Source: Methanosarcinales archaeon (GTDB lineage: Archaea; Halobacteriota; Syntropharchaeia; Alkanophagales; Methanospirareceae). From it: a DNA stretch of 6,264 bases. The position numbers and the translations under genes were made by a program. Shown here piece after piece: positions 1-5,965 of the stretch; within the stretch, counting starts at the first letter, position 1; each line of letters starts with the position of its first letter. The stretch is taken from assembly GCA_025464275.1 (NCBI GenBank), contig JAODGR010000049.1, forward strand, positions 12,018 to 18,281, written 5' to 3'. Below the pieces are notes generated by a model. The model was given only the letters and a program-made list of their open reading frames with translations. It was not told where the DNA came from and searched no databases.

Positions 1-632
1 TCTTTTATCGCTTCCGCGGTTTCTGCGAGATAATTTATGCCCTTATCCGGGGTCGCGGTTGTACCCGTAGTGAGTGTCACATGAGAGACCTTATCCAGCT
101 TCTTAGCCGCTTCTGCGACTTCAGCGAGCTGTTCCGGGGTCTTCTTCGCTATCGTTGCACCACTCCTCAATGAGAGCTCAATCGCGCAGAATTTACATCG
201 CTTTGGTGTGTTCCAGTATACACAGGTCTGGATTGTGGTTGTGGCGAAGCAATCGGCGCCGTGCAGGAGTGCGATTTTATAATATGGTGTTCCATCACGG
301 GTCTTCAATCTCTGAAAGCGAGCAATTGGGACTCTAATCTCGGTTATCCTCTCTCCATCCTTCATCAATACGTAGCGGCGCTGACGCTCATGCTGGTGCT
401 CAGGCTCATGCTCGTCTCCAGCCTCGCTATCGATGTTATGGACGCTGTACGGCGATTGAGAGACGAACCAGCTCTGGGTGGGCACATTTGCTACTGTACC
501 TTCAAATATGAACATACCACCGGCAGCGGGTCCTGCACCGGCTTTCCGACCTCTGTCCACATCTGCACCTGATACTTTTGCACCCAGGCAGAGCAAATCG
601 GTCTTCAGGCTCTTTACGGCATCCCTATCCAT
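1..632 (-). CDS. MSMEG_0568-type radical SAM protein (partial, C-terminus beyond window)
   Basis: The frame is open from an ATG at 632 to the window edge (210 codons plus 2 bases), so the C-terminus is missing. An in-frame TAG lies 12 codons upstream and no other ATG, GTG or TTG intervenes, so this start is well supported. Residues about 10-60 carry a family-like N-terminus (RKAGAGPAAGG at 29-39, then NVPTQSW and SQSPYS). The core reads PYYKIALLHGADCFATT (117-132), then TCVYWNTPKRCKFCAIE with cysteines 137, 146 and 149, then KKTPEQLAEVAEAAKKLD and THVTLTTGT-like sequence (SHVTLTTGT, 183-191). The three cysteines form CX8CX2C rather than the usual CX3CX2C and should hold the [4Fe-4S] cluster that cleaves S-adenosylmethionine. 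I recognise this pattern from the MSMEG_0568 family, which in bacteria sits in nitrilase-containing clusters of unknown product; the substrate here is unknown. Residues about 66-87 are a His/Glu/Arg-rich insertion. The family call is from memory of the motifs. Confidence 0.8.
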   Translation of the reverse strand, partial: MDRDAVKSLKTDLLCLGAKVSGADVDRGRKAGAGPAAGGMFIFEGTVANVPTQSWFVSQSPYSVHNIDSEAGDEHEPEHQHERQRRYVLMKDGERITEIRVPIARFQRLKTRDGTPYYKIALLHGADCFATTTIQTCVYWNTPKRCKFCAIELSLRSGATIAKKTPEQLAEVAEAAKKLDKVSHVTLTTGTTATPDKGINYLAETAEAIK

Positions 633-722
633 CCTGTATCCTGTTCCCTCTTTTATCTTTTTCCCTATCTGTTATATCATATCTGTAAAGTTGATGATAG
701 ATAGAATCTGGTAAAGATGGTT
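633..722 (-). promoter_or_regulatory. intergenic region upstream of the radical SAM gene, candidate promoter
   Basis: This 90-base gap lies between the argD-like stop codon and the radical SAM start. It is AT-rich and, read on the minus strand, contains a TATA-like stretch (GATATGATATAAC, 672-684) about 40-50 bases before the ATG. That would suit an archaeal promoter with a short leader. A purine-rich GAGGG lies 13 bases before the ATG, which is distant for a Shine-Dalgarno site. The radical SAM gene may therefore have its own promoter rather than depend on read-through from leuA-argD. No strong terminator hairpin is visible. Confidence 0.35.
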
Positions 723-1928
723 TTACACGATAATAATCTCCTCCAGCACAGAAATCACCCTATCCAGCTCCTCTCTCCCTATTACAAGTGGTGGCACGAG
801 TCTTATCACCTTATCCGCAGTGCAGTTTATCAGTATTCCACGCCGCAACGCCTCATCCACGATCTCCGTACATGGCTCAAGCAGTTCTATCCCTATCATC
901 AACCCCCTCCCCCTCAGCTCCTTCACCACACCCCTCGATGCCAGCCCGTCAGCACGTAACCGACTCAGGAGATAAGCACCCAGCTCCGCTGAACGCTCCA
1001 CCAGCCCCTCGCGCTCTATCACACCGATAGATGCAAGTGCGGCACGGCATGCCAGTGGATTACCACCAAATGTCGATGCATGCTCGCTCGTTTCAAATTC
1101 TATACCCTCCAGCGCGAGCATTGCCCCTATTGGCAACCCGCTACCCAGCGCCTTCGCTATCGTCATTATATCCGGCTGCACACCCTCGTGATCCTTGCAG
1201 AACCACCGCCCGGTGCGACCAAATCCCGTCTGAATCTCATCCAGAATCAATAAAACACCCTTATCGGTGCAGATATCCCTCACAGCACTTAAATAACCAT
1301 CTGAGGGCACTATCACTCCACTCTCGCCCTGTATAGGCTCCAGAATGACCGCAGCGGTATCGCCATCTATTGCATCCTCTATCGCATCTGCATCATTATA
1401 AGGGACGAATTTCACACCCCTCAGCAGTAACTGCTCAAATGCACGCCTGAACTTGTGCCCCGCAGTTACACTCAGCGCTCCTGCTGTTCTGCCATGGAAA
1501 CTGCCTTCCGCAGCTATAAAGCCGCTCTTACCTGTCACTTTGGTTGCGAGCTTCAGTGCCGCTTCCACACTCTCCGCACCGGAATTGCAGAAGAAGACCT
1601 TGTTCATACCGGTTAGATGGACCAGCTTCTCCGCCAGCTCCACCTGTGGCTCCGTATAGTAGAGGTTGGAGACATGGATGAGCTTATCCACCTGCTCCTT
1701 TATCGCTTCCACGACCGCGGGGTGGCAATAACCGGTTACATTCACCGCTATGCCTCCCACACAATCTATATACTCATTACCGTAAGAGTCCCTCAATCTC
1801 GCACCTTCACCCGCCACCATCAGTATGCGCGGTCTACGGTAGGTCTGCATGATGTACCTTCGCTCCTTATCGAAGACCGCCTCTGTCTCCGATTCGGTAT
1901 TCGCATCACGCATCAATACCCGCCTCAC
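723..1928 (-). CDS. argD: acetylornithine-type aminotransferase (class III, PLP-dependent)
   Basis: A class III PLP aminotransferase of about 400 residues, the usual length for ArgD. It should exchange an amino group between glutamate and an N-acetylated semialdehyde (arginine synthesis) or a related LysW- or DAP-linked substrate (lysine). Visible landmarks, numbered from GTG 1928, are YGNEYIDCVGGIAVN (49-63), the phosphate-binding CNSGAES (114-120), SFHGRT (143-148), the cofactor-ring Asp in ILDEIQTGFGRTG (228-240), the Schiff-base lysine K259 in TIAKALGSGLPIG, STFGGNPLAC (285-294) and RLVPPL near the end. The GTG start overlaps the leuA stop as GTGA, so the two are translationally coupled. 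The ATG at 1913, five codons in, is an attractive alternative because GGTGAGG lies 9 bases upstream and the shorter protein fits homologues. ArgD, LysJ and succinyl-DAP aminotransferases are hard to tell apart by eye, so substrate is uncertain; ArgD is the default. Confidence 0.88.
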   Translation of the reverse strand: MRRVLMRDANTESETEAVFDKERRYIMQTYRRPRILMVAGEGARLRDSYGNEYIDCVGGIAVNVTGYCHPAVVEAIKEQVDKLIHVSNLYYTEPQVELAEKLVHLTGMNKVFFCNSGAESVEAALKLATKVTGKSGFIAAEGSFHGRTAGALSVTAGHKFRRAFEQLLLRGVKFVPYNDADAIEDAIDGDTAAVILEPIQGESGVIVPSDGYLSAVRDICTDKGVLLILDEIQTGFGRTGRWFCKDHEGVQPDIMTIAKALGSGLPIGAMLALEGIEFETSEHASTFGGNPLACRAALASIGVIEREGLVERSAELGAYLLSRLRADGLASRGVVKELRGRGLMIGIELLEPCTEIVDEALRRGILINCTADKVIRLVPPLVIGREELDRVISVLEEIIIV

Positions 1929-1929
1929 C
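1923..1929 (-). promoter_or_regulatory. Shine-Dalgarno site favouring ATG 1913 of the argD-like gene
   Basis: The minus strand reads GGTGAGG here, matching the archaeal anti-Shine-Dalgarno sequence, and it ends 9 bases before the ATG at 1913. It overlaps the leuA TGA and the longer-form GTG start at 1928. This spacing suggests the ribosome finishing leuA may restart at 1913 rather than at 1928. Confidence 0.45.
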
Positions 1930-3436
1930 CCTGCATCAATCGATTTACCGCATTGATGAACGCCTCCACAGACGCCATCACGATGTCTTCCCGGACACCT
2001 CGCGCAGTCACCACCCGGTCTCCCTTCTGCACCCCGACAATCACCTCAGCAAGCGCATCGGAGCCACCTGTTATCGCTTCTATCCTGAAATCCTTCAGTA
2101 TGAGGTCACCTCCTATCTCACCCCTTATGATATCCTGAACCGCCTTTATCGCTGCATCCACCGGTCCTATACCCATTTGGGCACTTCTGCATTCCTTACC
2201 CCTGACGATAGCCCTCAGAGAAGCTGTGGGTATCACGTTACTCCCGGTTATTACAGATAGCTCCTTCAATATCACCGCTCGCTCATGCTTCGAGACCTCA
2301 CCGGTAACCACCTCCGCAATCGAGTAGAGGTCATCGTCTGTCACCCTCTTACCACTTGCACTTAGCTCCTTCACACGCTCCAGTATCTCATCCACCTGCT
2401 CACGTGATGCGGACATCCCTATCTCGGACAGCTTCTTCTCTATCGAGTGGCGCCCGGTATGCGTGCCAATGACAATCCGTCGCCGGTGCCCCACCATCTC
2501 CGGTGTCATTATCCCGGGCTCAAATGTATCACTACGCTTTATTACTCCGTGTGCGTGTATCCCGGATTCATGTGAGAATGCATTCTCCCCCACTATCGGC
2601 TGCGTGACCGGGATTTGGACACCTGAGAATCGTTCAACCTTCTTCGCCGTCTCAAACAGGTACTCCGTCCTTATCCTCGTCTTACATCCATAGATTGCAT
2701 TCAGCGCCATCACAGTCTCCGCGAGGTCGGCATTGCCCGCTCGCTCTCCCAGTCCATTCACCGATACCTGTACCTGAGAAGCGCCAGCCTTCACCGCCGC
2801 CAGGCTATTCGCAACAGCCAGTCCGAAGTCGTTATGGCAATGTATGCTTATCGGCACCCTCACCACCTCCCTTATCGCACCCACAAGCTCGTACATTCCA
2901 AATGGCTCGCTTACCCCCACCGTATCCGGTACGTTCACGATGTCTGCTCCCGCTTCTTCTGCAATCCGGTAGAGTTCACGGAGGAAACCCAGCTCCGTAC
3001 GGGTCGCATCCATCGCCGAGAACATACACTGGAAACCATGACCCTTCACGTACTTCGTCATCTCATACGTCTGCTCCTTCACCGCCTCCTCGCTCATACC
3101 CGTGGTATGCTTACGCTGTATCTCCGAGCTGGGTACGAAGATGTGTATCATATCCACATCACACTCGATACAGGCATCAATGTCCGAAGTGAGTAGCCGT
3201 GCGAGGCCGCATATCTTAGCAGAGAGCCCCAAATTCGTGATACTCCTCACCGCTTCCCTGTCCTTCTTCGAACTGATGGGGAATCCCGCTTCTATCACAT
3301 CCACCCCCAGCTTATCCAGTTGACGTGCTATCTCCTCCTTCTGCTCCTTCGTGAATGATATCCCCGGCGTCTGCTCGCCATCCCTCAATGTGGTATCAAA
3401 GACCTCCACCATCCGCTCCATCTCCTTCTGCTGCAT
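1925..3436 (-). CDS. leuA: 2-isopropylmalate synthase family protein (LeuA; CimA possible)
   Basis: A DRE-TIM metallolyase that condenses acetyl-CoA with a 2-oxo acid. The barrel begins FDTTLRDGEQTPG (13-25), with metal ligand D14. Further signatures are AGFPISS (50-56), ICGLAR (75-80), VNVPDTVG (167-174), the metal-binding HCHND (199-203) and GERAGNA (230-236), and GENAFSHESGIHAHG (283-297). Residues from about 385 to 503 form the C-terminal regulatory domain typical of LeuA and CimA, where end-product binds; homocitrate synthases of the AksA type are shorter and lack it. ICGLAR and VNVPDTVG look more like archaeal isopropylmalate synthase than citramalate synthase, as I remember those families, but the substrate cannot be fixed by eye. 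At 503 residues the length is normal. The N-terminus is uncertain: ATG 3412 (codon 9) has AAGGAG 9 bases upstream and gives the family's usual MVxxFDTTLRDG start. First gene of a two-gene operon with the argD-like gene. Confidence 0.9.
   Translation of the reverse strand: MQQKEMERMVEVFDTTLRDGEQTPGISFTKEQKEEIARQLDKLGVDVIEAGFPISSKKDREAVRSITNLGLSAKICGLARLLTSDIDACIECDVDMIHIFVPSSEIQRKHTTGMSEEAVKEQTYEMTKYVKGHGFQCMFSAMDATRTELGFLRELYRIAEEAGADIVNVPDTVGVSEPFGMYELVGAIREVVRVPISIHCHNDFGLAVANSLAAVKAGASQVQVSVNGLGERAGNADLAETVMALNAIYGCKTRIRTEYLFETAKKVERFSGVQIPVTQPIVGENAFSHESGIHAHGVIKRSDTFEPGIMTPEMVGHRRRIVIGTHTGRHSIEKKLSEIGMSASREQVDEILERVKELSASGKRVTDDDLYSIAEVVTGEVSKHERAVILKELSVITGSNVIPTASLRAIVRGKECRSAQMGIGPVDAAIKAVQDIIRGEIGGDLILKDFRIEAITGGSDALAEVIVGVQKGDRVVTARGVREDIVMASVEAFINAVNRLMQG
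3422..3427 (-). promoter_or_regulatory. Shine-Dalgarno site favouring ATG 3412 of leuA
   Basis: The minus strand reads AAGGAG exactly 9 bases before the ATG at 3412. The longer reading frame starts at 3436, which is preceded only by GAGATGAG. The internal site and the family's usual N-terminus both argue that leuA really starts at 3412, which would remove eight residues from the longest frame. Confidence 0.5.
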
Positions 3437-3569
3437 CTCTCATCTCTCACACTCCACACTCCCTTTCACCTGCAATTAATTCATTGCTCAGGAAGCCATA
3501 AGCCATTAATCCTTTATCTTTAATATTGATGTGCCTGTGATGTAATTGATGTAATGTAAGAAGCGGGAG
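3437..3569. promoter_or_regulatory. divergent leuA/asd promoter region with short repeats
   Basis: This non-coding, AT-rich gap separates divergent leuA and asd. Toward leuA, the minus strand has a TATA-like GAATTAATTGC about 40 bases before the 3436 start. That element lies inside a perfect 5-bp inverted repeat, GCAAT (3472-3476) and ATTGC (3483-3487) around a 6-base spacer. Next comes a tandem 7-mer, AAGCCAT at 3493-3499 and 3500-3506. Toward asd, TCTTTAATATTG (3516-3527) is a TATA/BRE-like candidate, followed by a tandem 9-mer TGATGTAAT at 3538-3546 and 3547-3555 and a further TGATGT at 3527-3532. asd has GGGAG directly against its ATG, too close for an ordinary Shine-Dalgarno site, so its mRNA may be leaderless or have a very short leader. 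The repeats are visible; their role as operators is inferred. Confidence 0.5.
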
Positions 3570-4628
3570 ATGAGTGAAAAGATAAAGGTGGGTGTGCTGG
3601 GTGCTACGGGGAGTGTGGGTCAGAGGTTCGTTCAGCTCCTGGACGGGCATCCATGGTTCGAGCTCGGCGCACTCTTCGCTTCAGAGCGGAGCGCGGGTAA
3701 GACCTATCGCGAGGCTGCGAAGTGGTTCCTCACCTCTGAGATGCCCCAGGATGCTGCCGAGATGACCGTTCAGCCAGTGGAGAATGCGGTGAAAGCCATG
3801 AATGACGAGCTCAGAATCCTGTTCTCCGCACTCCCGGGTAGCGTAGCGAAGGAAGTGGAGAGGGAATGTGCACAGGCTGGATATTGTGTGGCGAGTAACG
3901 TCTCGGTGCATCGAATGGAGAAGGATGTGCCACTGGTCATCCCGGAGGTAAATCCAGACCATCTGGCACTGATAAATGAGCAGAGAAGGAACCGCAACTG
4001 GGATGGGTTCATTGTCACCAACCCCAACTGCTCCACCATCGTACTGGCTCTGTGCCTGAAACCGCTGATGGAGTTCGGCATCACCGAGGTGCGAGTAGCC
4101 ACGATGCAGGCGGTATCGGGCGCCGGCTATGCGGGTGTGCCATCAATGGCGATACTGGATAACGTGATACCCTACATAGAGCGAGAGGAGGATAAGATGG
4201 AGAGTGAGCCACTCAAGATACTCGGTACACTCGAAGGTTCGGAGATAAGAAATGCCGATTTCACCGTATGTGCATCATGCCACCGTGTCCCGGTGATGGA
4301 CGGGCACACGGAAGCCATCTGGGTGAAGTTCAGGGGAGAAGTGAATGAGGATGCGGTGAAAGAAGCATTCAAGAAGTTCAAGACCGACTTAAACACCCCT
4401 TTCGCACCGCAGAAGCCTGTAATACTGCGTGAGGAGCGCGATAGACCACAGCCCAAGTTAGACCGCGATGCAGGCAGGGGGATGAGCGTCTCAGTGGGAC
4501 GAATACGCCGTGGACGGCTGAAGAACGAGCTAAAATTCATCGCTCAGGGGCACAATACCATAAGGGGTGCCGCAGGTGCATCTATATTGAATGCAGAAGT
4601 GATGTTGAAACAGGGCTATATAAGCTGA
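3570..4628 (+). CDS. asd: aspartate-semialdehyde dehydrogenase (archaeal/fungal type)
   Basis: Reduces L-aspartyl-4-phosphate to L-aspartate-4-semialdehyde with NADPH, the branch point to lysine, threonine and methionine. The N-terminus begins with a beta strand and the Rossmann motif GATGSVGQ (11-18). FSALPG (85-90) is the next nucleotide-binding loop. The catalytic nucleophile is C154 in NPNCST (151-156), followed by QAVSGAGYAG (180-189) and RVPVMDGHTE (239-248), where H246 is the expected catalytic base. GHNTIRGAAGASILNAE closes the C-terminus. The 352-residue length and the CHRVPVMDGHTE signature match the archaeal/fungal class rather than the E. coli class. ATG 3570 is the only good start, since an in-frame TAA precedes it by five codons. 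All catalytic landmarks are present and I see no disruption. It is divergent from leuA-argD and convergent with the cytochrome operon. Confidence 0.95.
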   Translation: MSEKIKVGVLGATGSVGQRFVQLLDGHPWFELGALFASERSAGKTYREAAKWFLTSEMPQDAAEMTVQPVENAVKAMNDELRILFSALPGSVAKEVERECAQAGYCVASNVSVHRMEKDVPLVIPEVNPDHLALINEQRRNRNWDGFIVTNPNCSTIVLALCLKPLMEFGITEVRVATMQAVSGAGYAGVPSMAILDNVIPYIEREEDKMESEPLKILGTLEGSEIRNADFTVCASCHRVPVMDGHTEAIWVKFRGEVNEDAVKEAFKKFKTDLNTPFAPQKPVILREERDRPQPKLDRDAGRGMSVSVGRIRRGRLKNELKFIAQGHNTIRGAAGASILNAEVMLKQGYIS

Positions 4629-4665
4629 GTAAGCTGACTAAACCGAAGATTGATGAAGCTCAGCT
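4623..4665. other. short inverted repeat spanning both convergent stop codons
   Basis: AGCTGAG (4623-4629) and CTCAGCT (4659-4665) are perfect complements around a 29-base loop. The arms cover the asd TGA (4626-4628) and the cytochrome stop (4660-4662, minus strand). Only 31 bases lie between the two stop codons. The position suggests a bidirectional termination or mRNA 3'-end element, but the stem is short, the loop long, and no T-run follows on either side, so this could be chance. Confidence 0.25.
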
Positions 4666-5964
4666 GTTTGTCGCATACCCTGAGGGCTCCGATTGGATAT
4701 TAACTGTGGCATCACCTCCTCTCTCGCTGCCTCCACCTCCTCCACCTCCTCCACCGCCTCCATGGCATCTGCAGCACTCACCACCATCTCCACCGCCTCC
4801 ACCGCTACCACCACCATCAGGATGCACCGCCGCTTCATGGCAGCCCATGCATATATCGCCGTTGAACGTTCTGGCGTAAGTAGATGCAACTCCGCCGACG
4901 AAATATCCGTAACTCCCGTTCACACTGTGCCCCTCACCTCCCCTCTCTGAATCGTCAATCACCTGCTTCGTCTTCCCCTCGGCGTGGCATGCTCCACAGC
5001 TCAGAGCCTCTGCACAGTGCACATCACTGGAATTCGTATCCACACTAACATTATCCAGCTGGTAAGTGAGGTTATCTGCCGGATGCTCCTCCGCATACCT
5101 GTGCACGTTGTGGCACTTGAGGCAGTAAGAATTGTTCACCCATGCACTGCGGTTGGATGAAGGGATGTAATGGTATCTGTAATGCCCCCATGAATTATCT
5201 GTGTCCCAGCGTGCGGAATCAATCTCTATCGGCGCATGTGTCAAATAATCCTCATTTGTACCACCATCGGTTCCGTTTACAAGCGCATCATAGATGTTAC
5301 CGTGGCATTTCGTGCATTCTATCCCGTTCAGATTGATGAACTCATGCTTAGCGCCCGATTTGTTCCACTGAATATCGTAATTCCGCGTGCCATTATATCC
5401 GAAACTGGTAAAATTCCAGTTTGAAAGGGTGTAACTGATGTTGTAGAAATAGGAATATGATACTTCAGTGGAATAATTCGTATGACATGCCAGACACGCC
5501 TCGTTCTCCCCTACACTCAAATTTGATTCGTTCGCCATCTCAACGAACTTACGATGTGCTGAATATTCGCTCCCGTAATCGCTTGCATTGAACGCTGGCG
5601 CTGGCGGTGCGAACTTACCATCAATCCAGGTGCCACTGCCACCATGACAGTCGAGGCAGCGAGGCGTGTAAGCTGCATGCACTTCCTCCCCCGGCACTGC
5701 GGAGGTGGTATCCCCGCTCGCGAACGTGATGCCCGTACCAGTGAATCTGTGGCATGCTTCACAGCTCAGGTCACTGTGGATTGCCGAGAGATTCAGTTCA
5801 TCTGCGATACGGTGATGACATGCCGTGCAATCAATCTGATTCCCCTCACCGGAGATGTTTACAAAGGCGTGCTCGCCGGCGAAGAGCGATATGACATCTA
5901 TGCTTGCGAAGAGTGTGAGTGACGCCACACCGATGAACAATACGATAAACACACCCTTTCTCAT
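4660..5964 (-). CDS. secreted multiheme c-type cytochrome, nine CxxCH motifs, Gly-rich tail
   Basis: A 434-residue exported protein with nine CxxCH heme-attachment motifs, starting at C46, C68, C103, C157, C217, C281, C323, C372 and C397. The N-terminus is a charged MRK followed by a hydrophobic stretch to about residue 29, fitting a Sec signal peptide or an uncleaved membrane anchor. There is no other membrane segment. It should transfer electrons on the outer face of the membrane or in the cell wall. The mature region holds 17 N-x-S/T sequons, in keeping with an archaeal N-glycosylated surface protein. Residues 126-165 (NASDYGSEYSAHRKFV, NEACLACHT) repeat a module of the upstream cytochrome. 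From residue 384 the chain becomes almost pure glycine, with the ninth motif CCRCH inside it, then ends in a short polar tail. ATG 5964 has a strong ribosome-binding site and sits 1 base after the upstream stop, so the genes are co-translated. Electron partners are unknown. Confidence 0.9.
   Translation of the reverse strand: MRKGVFIVLFIGVASLTLFASIDVISLFAGEHAFVNISGEGNQIDCTACHHRIADELNLSAIHSDLSCEACHRFTGTGITFASGDTTSAVPGEEVHAAYTPRCLDCHGGSGTWIDGKFAPPAPAFNASDYGSEYSAHRKFVEMANESNLSVGENEACLACHTNYSTEVSYSYFYNISYTLSNWNFTSFGYNGTRNYDIQWNKSGAKHEFINLNGIECTKCHGNIYDALVNGTDGGTNEDYLTHAPIEIDSARWDTDNSWGHYRYHYIPSSNRSAWVNNSYCLKCHNVHRYAEEHPADNLTYQLDNVSVDTNSSDVHCAEALSCGACHAEGKTKQVIDDSERGGEGHSVNGSYGYFVGGVASTYARTFNGDICMGCHEAAVHPDGGGSGGGGGDGGECCRCHGGGGGGGGGGGSERGGDATVNIQSEPSGYATNS
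4729..4815 (-). repeat. GGN-rich low-complexity tract encoding the poly-glycine tail
   Basis: The plus strand is dominated by CCTCCA/CCACC units here. On the minus strand they encode residues 384-395 (mostly Gly with Ser and Asp) and an uninterrupted run of eleven Gly codons (residues 402-412, 4729-4761). The 15 bases at 4762-4776 break the tract and encode CCRCH. Codons vary between GGA, GGT and GGC, so it is an imprecise repeat. Such DNA is prone to slippage, and tail length may vary between strains or suffer assembly error. Confidence 0.7.
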
Positions 5965-5965
5965 T

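Noticed and set aside
261..714. Overlapping plus-strand frames at the left end of the window
   Set aside because: They are shadows of the minus-strand radical SAM gene, whose translation shows conserved motifs throughout.
633..722. tRNA or small RNA in the gap between the argD-like and radical SAM genes
   Set aside because: At 90 bases and AT-rich, it has no cloverleaf pairing or T-loop consensus. Only a weak 6-bp inverted repeat (TATCAT/ATGATA) is visible.
1617..2138. 173-codon plus-strand open frame
   Set aside because: It lies antisense to the argD-like and leuA genes, has His/Arg/Ser/Thr-rich composition without any domain signature, and is explained by the codon pattern of the real minus-strand genes.
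2695..3192. 165-codon Pro/Ser-rich plus-strand open frame
   Set aside because: It is antisense to the strongly conserved leuA barrel. The Pro/Ser bias is a reverse-complement effect of that gene's codons.
3447..3650. 67-codon minus-strand frame crossing the divergent promoter
   Set aside because: Runs antisense into the asd N-terminus, has a low-complexity His/Thr/Leu composition, and would place a gene over the promoter region. No homology is recognisable.
4660..4800. Possible frameshift in the Gly tract that hides a C-terminal membrane anchor
   Set aside because: The frame ends 31 bases from the intact convergent asd gene, so there is no room for a helix downstream, and I saw no hydrophobic stretch in the tail region.
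4729..4815. Possible CRISPR or other regular repeat array
   Set aside because: The CCTCCA/CCACC units are short, imperfect, contiguous and in frame with coding sequence, with no spacers.
4638..4889. 83-codon minus-strand Val/Glu/Ala-rich frame over the Gly tract
   Set aside because: It is an alternative-frame reading of the GGN repeat; its low complexity comes from the repeat. The cytochrome frame is supported by eight well-placed CxxCH motifs upstream.
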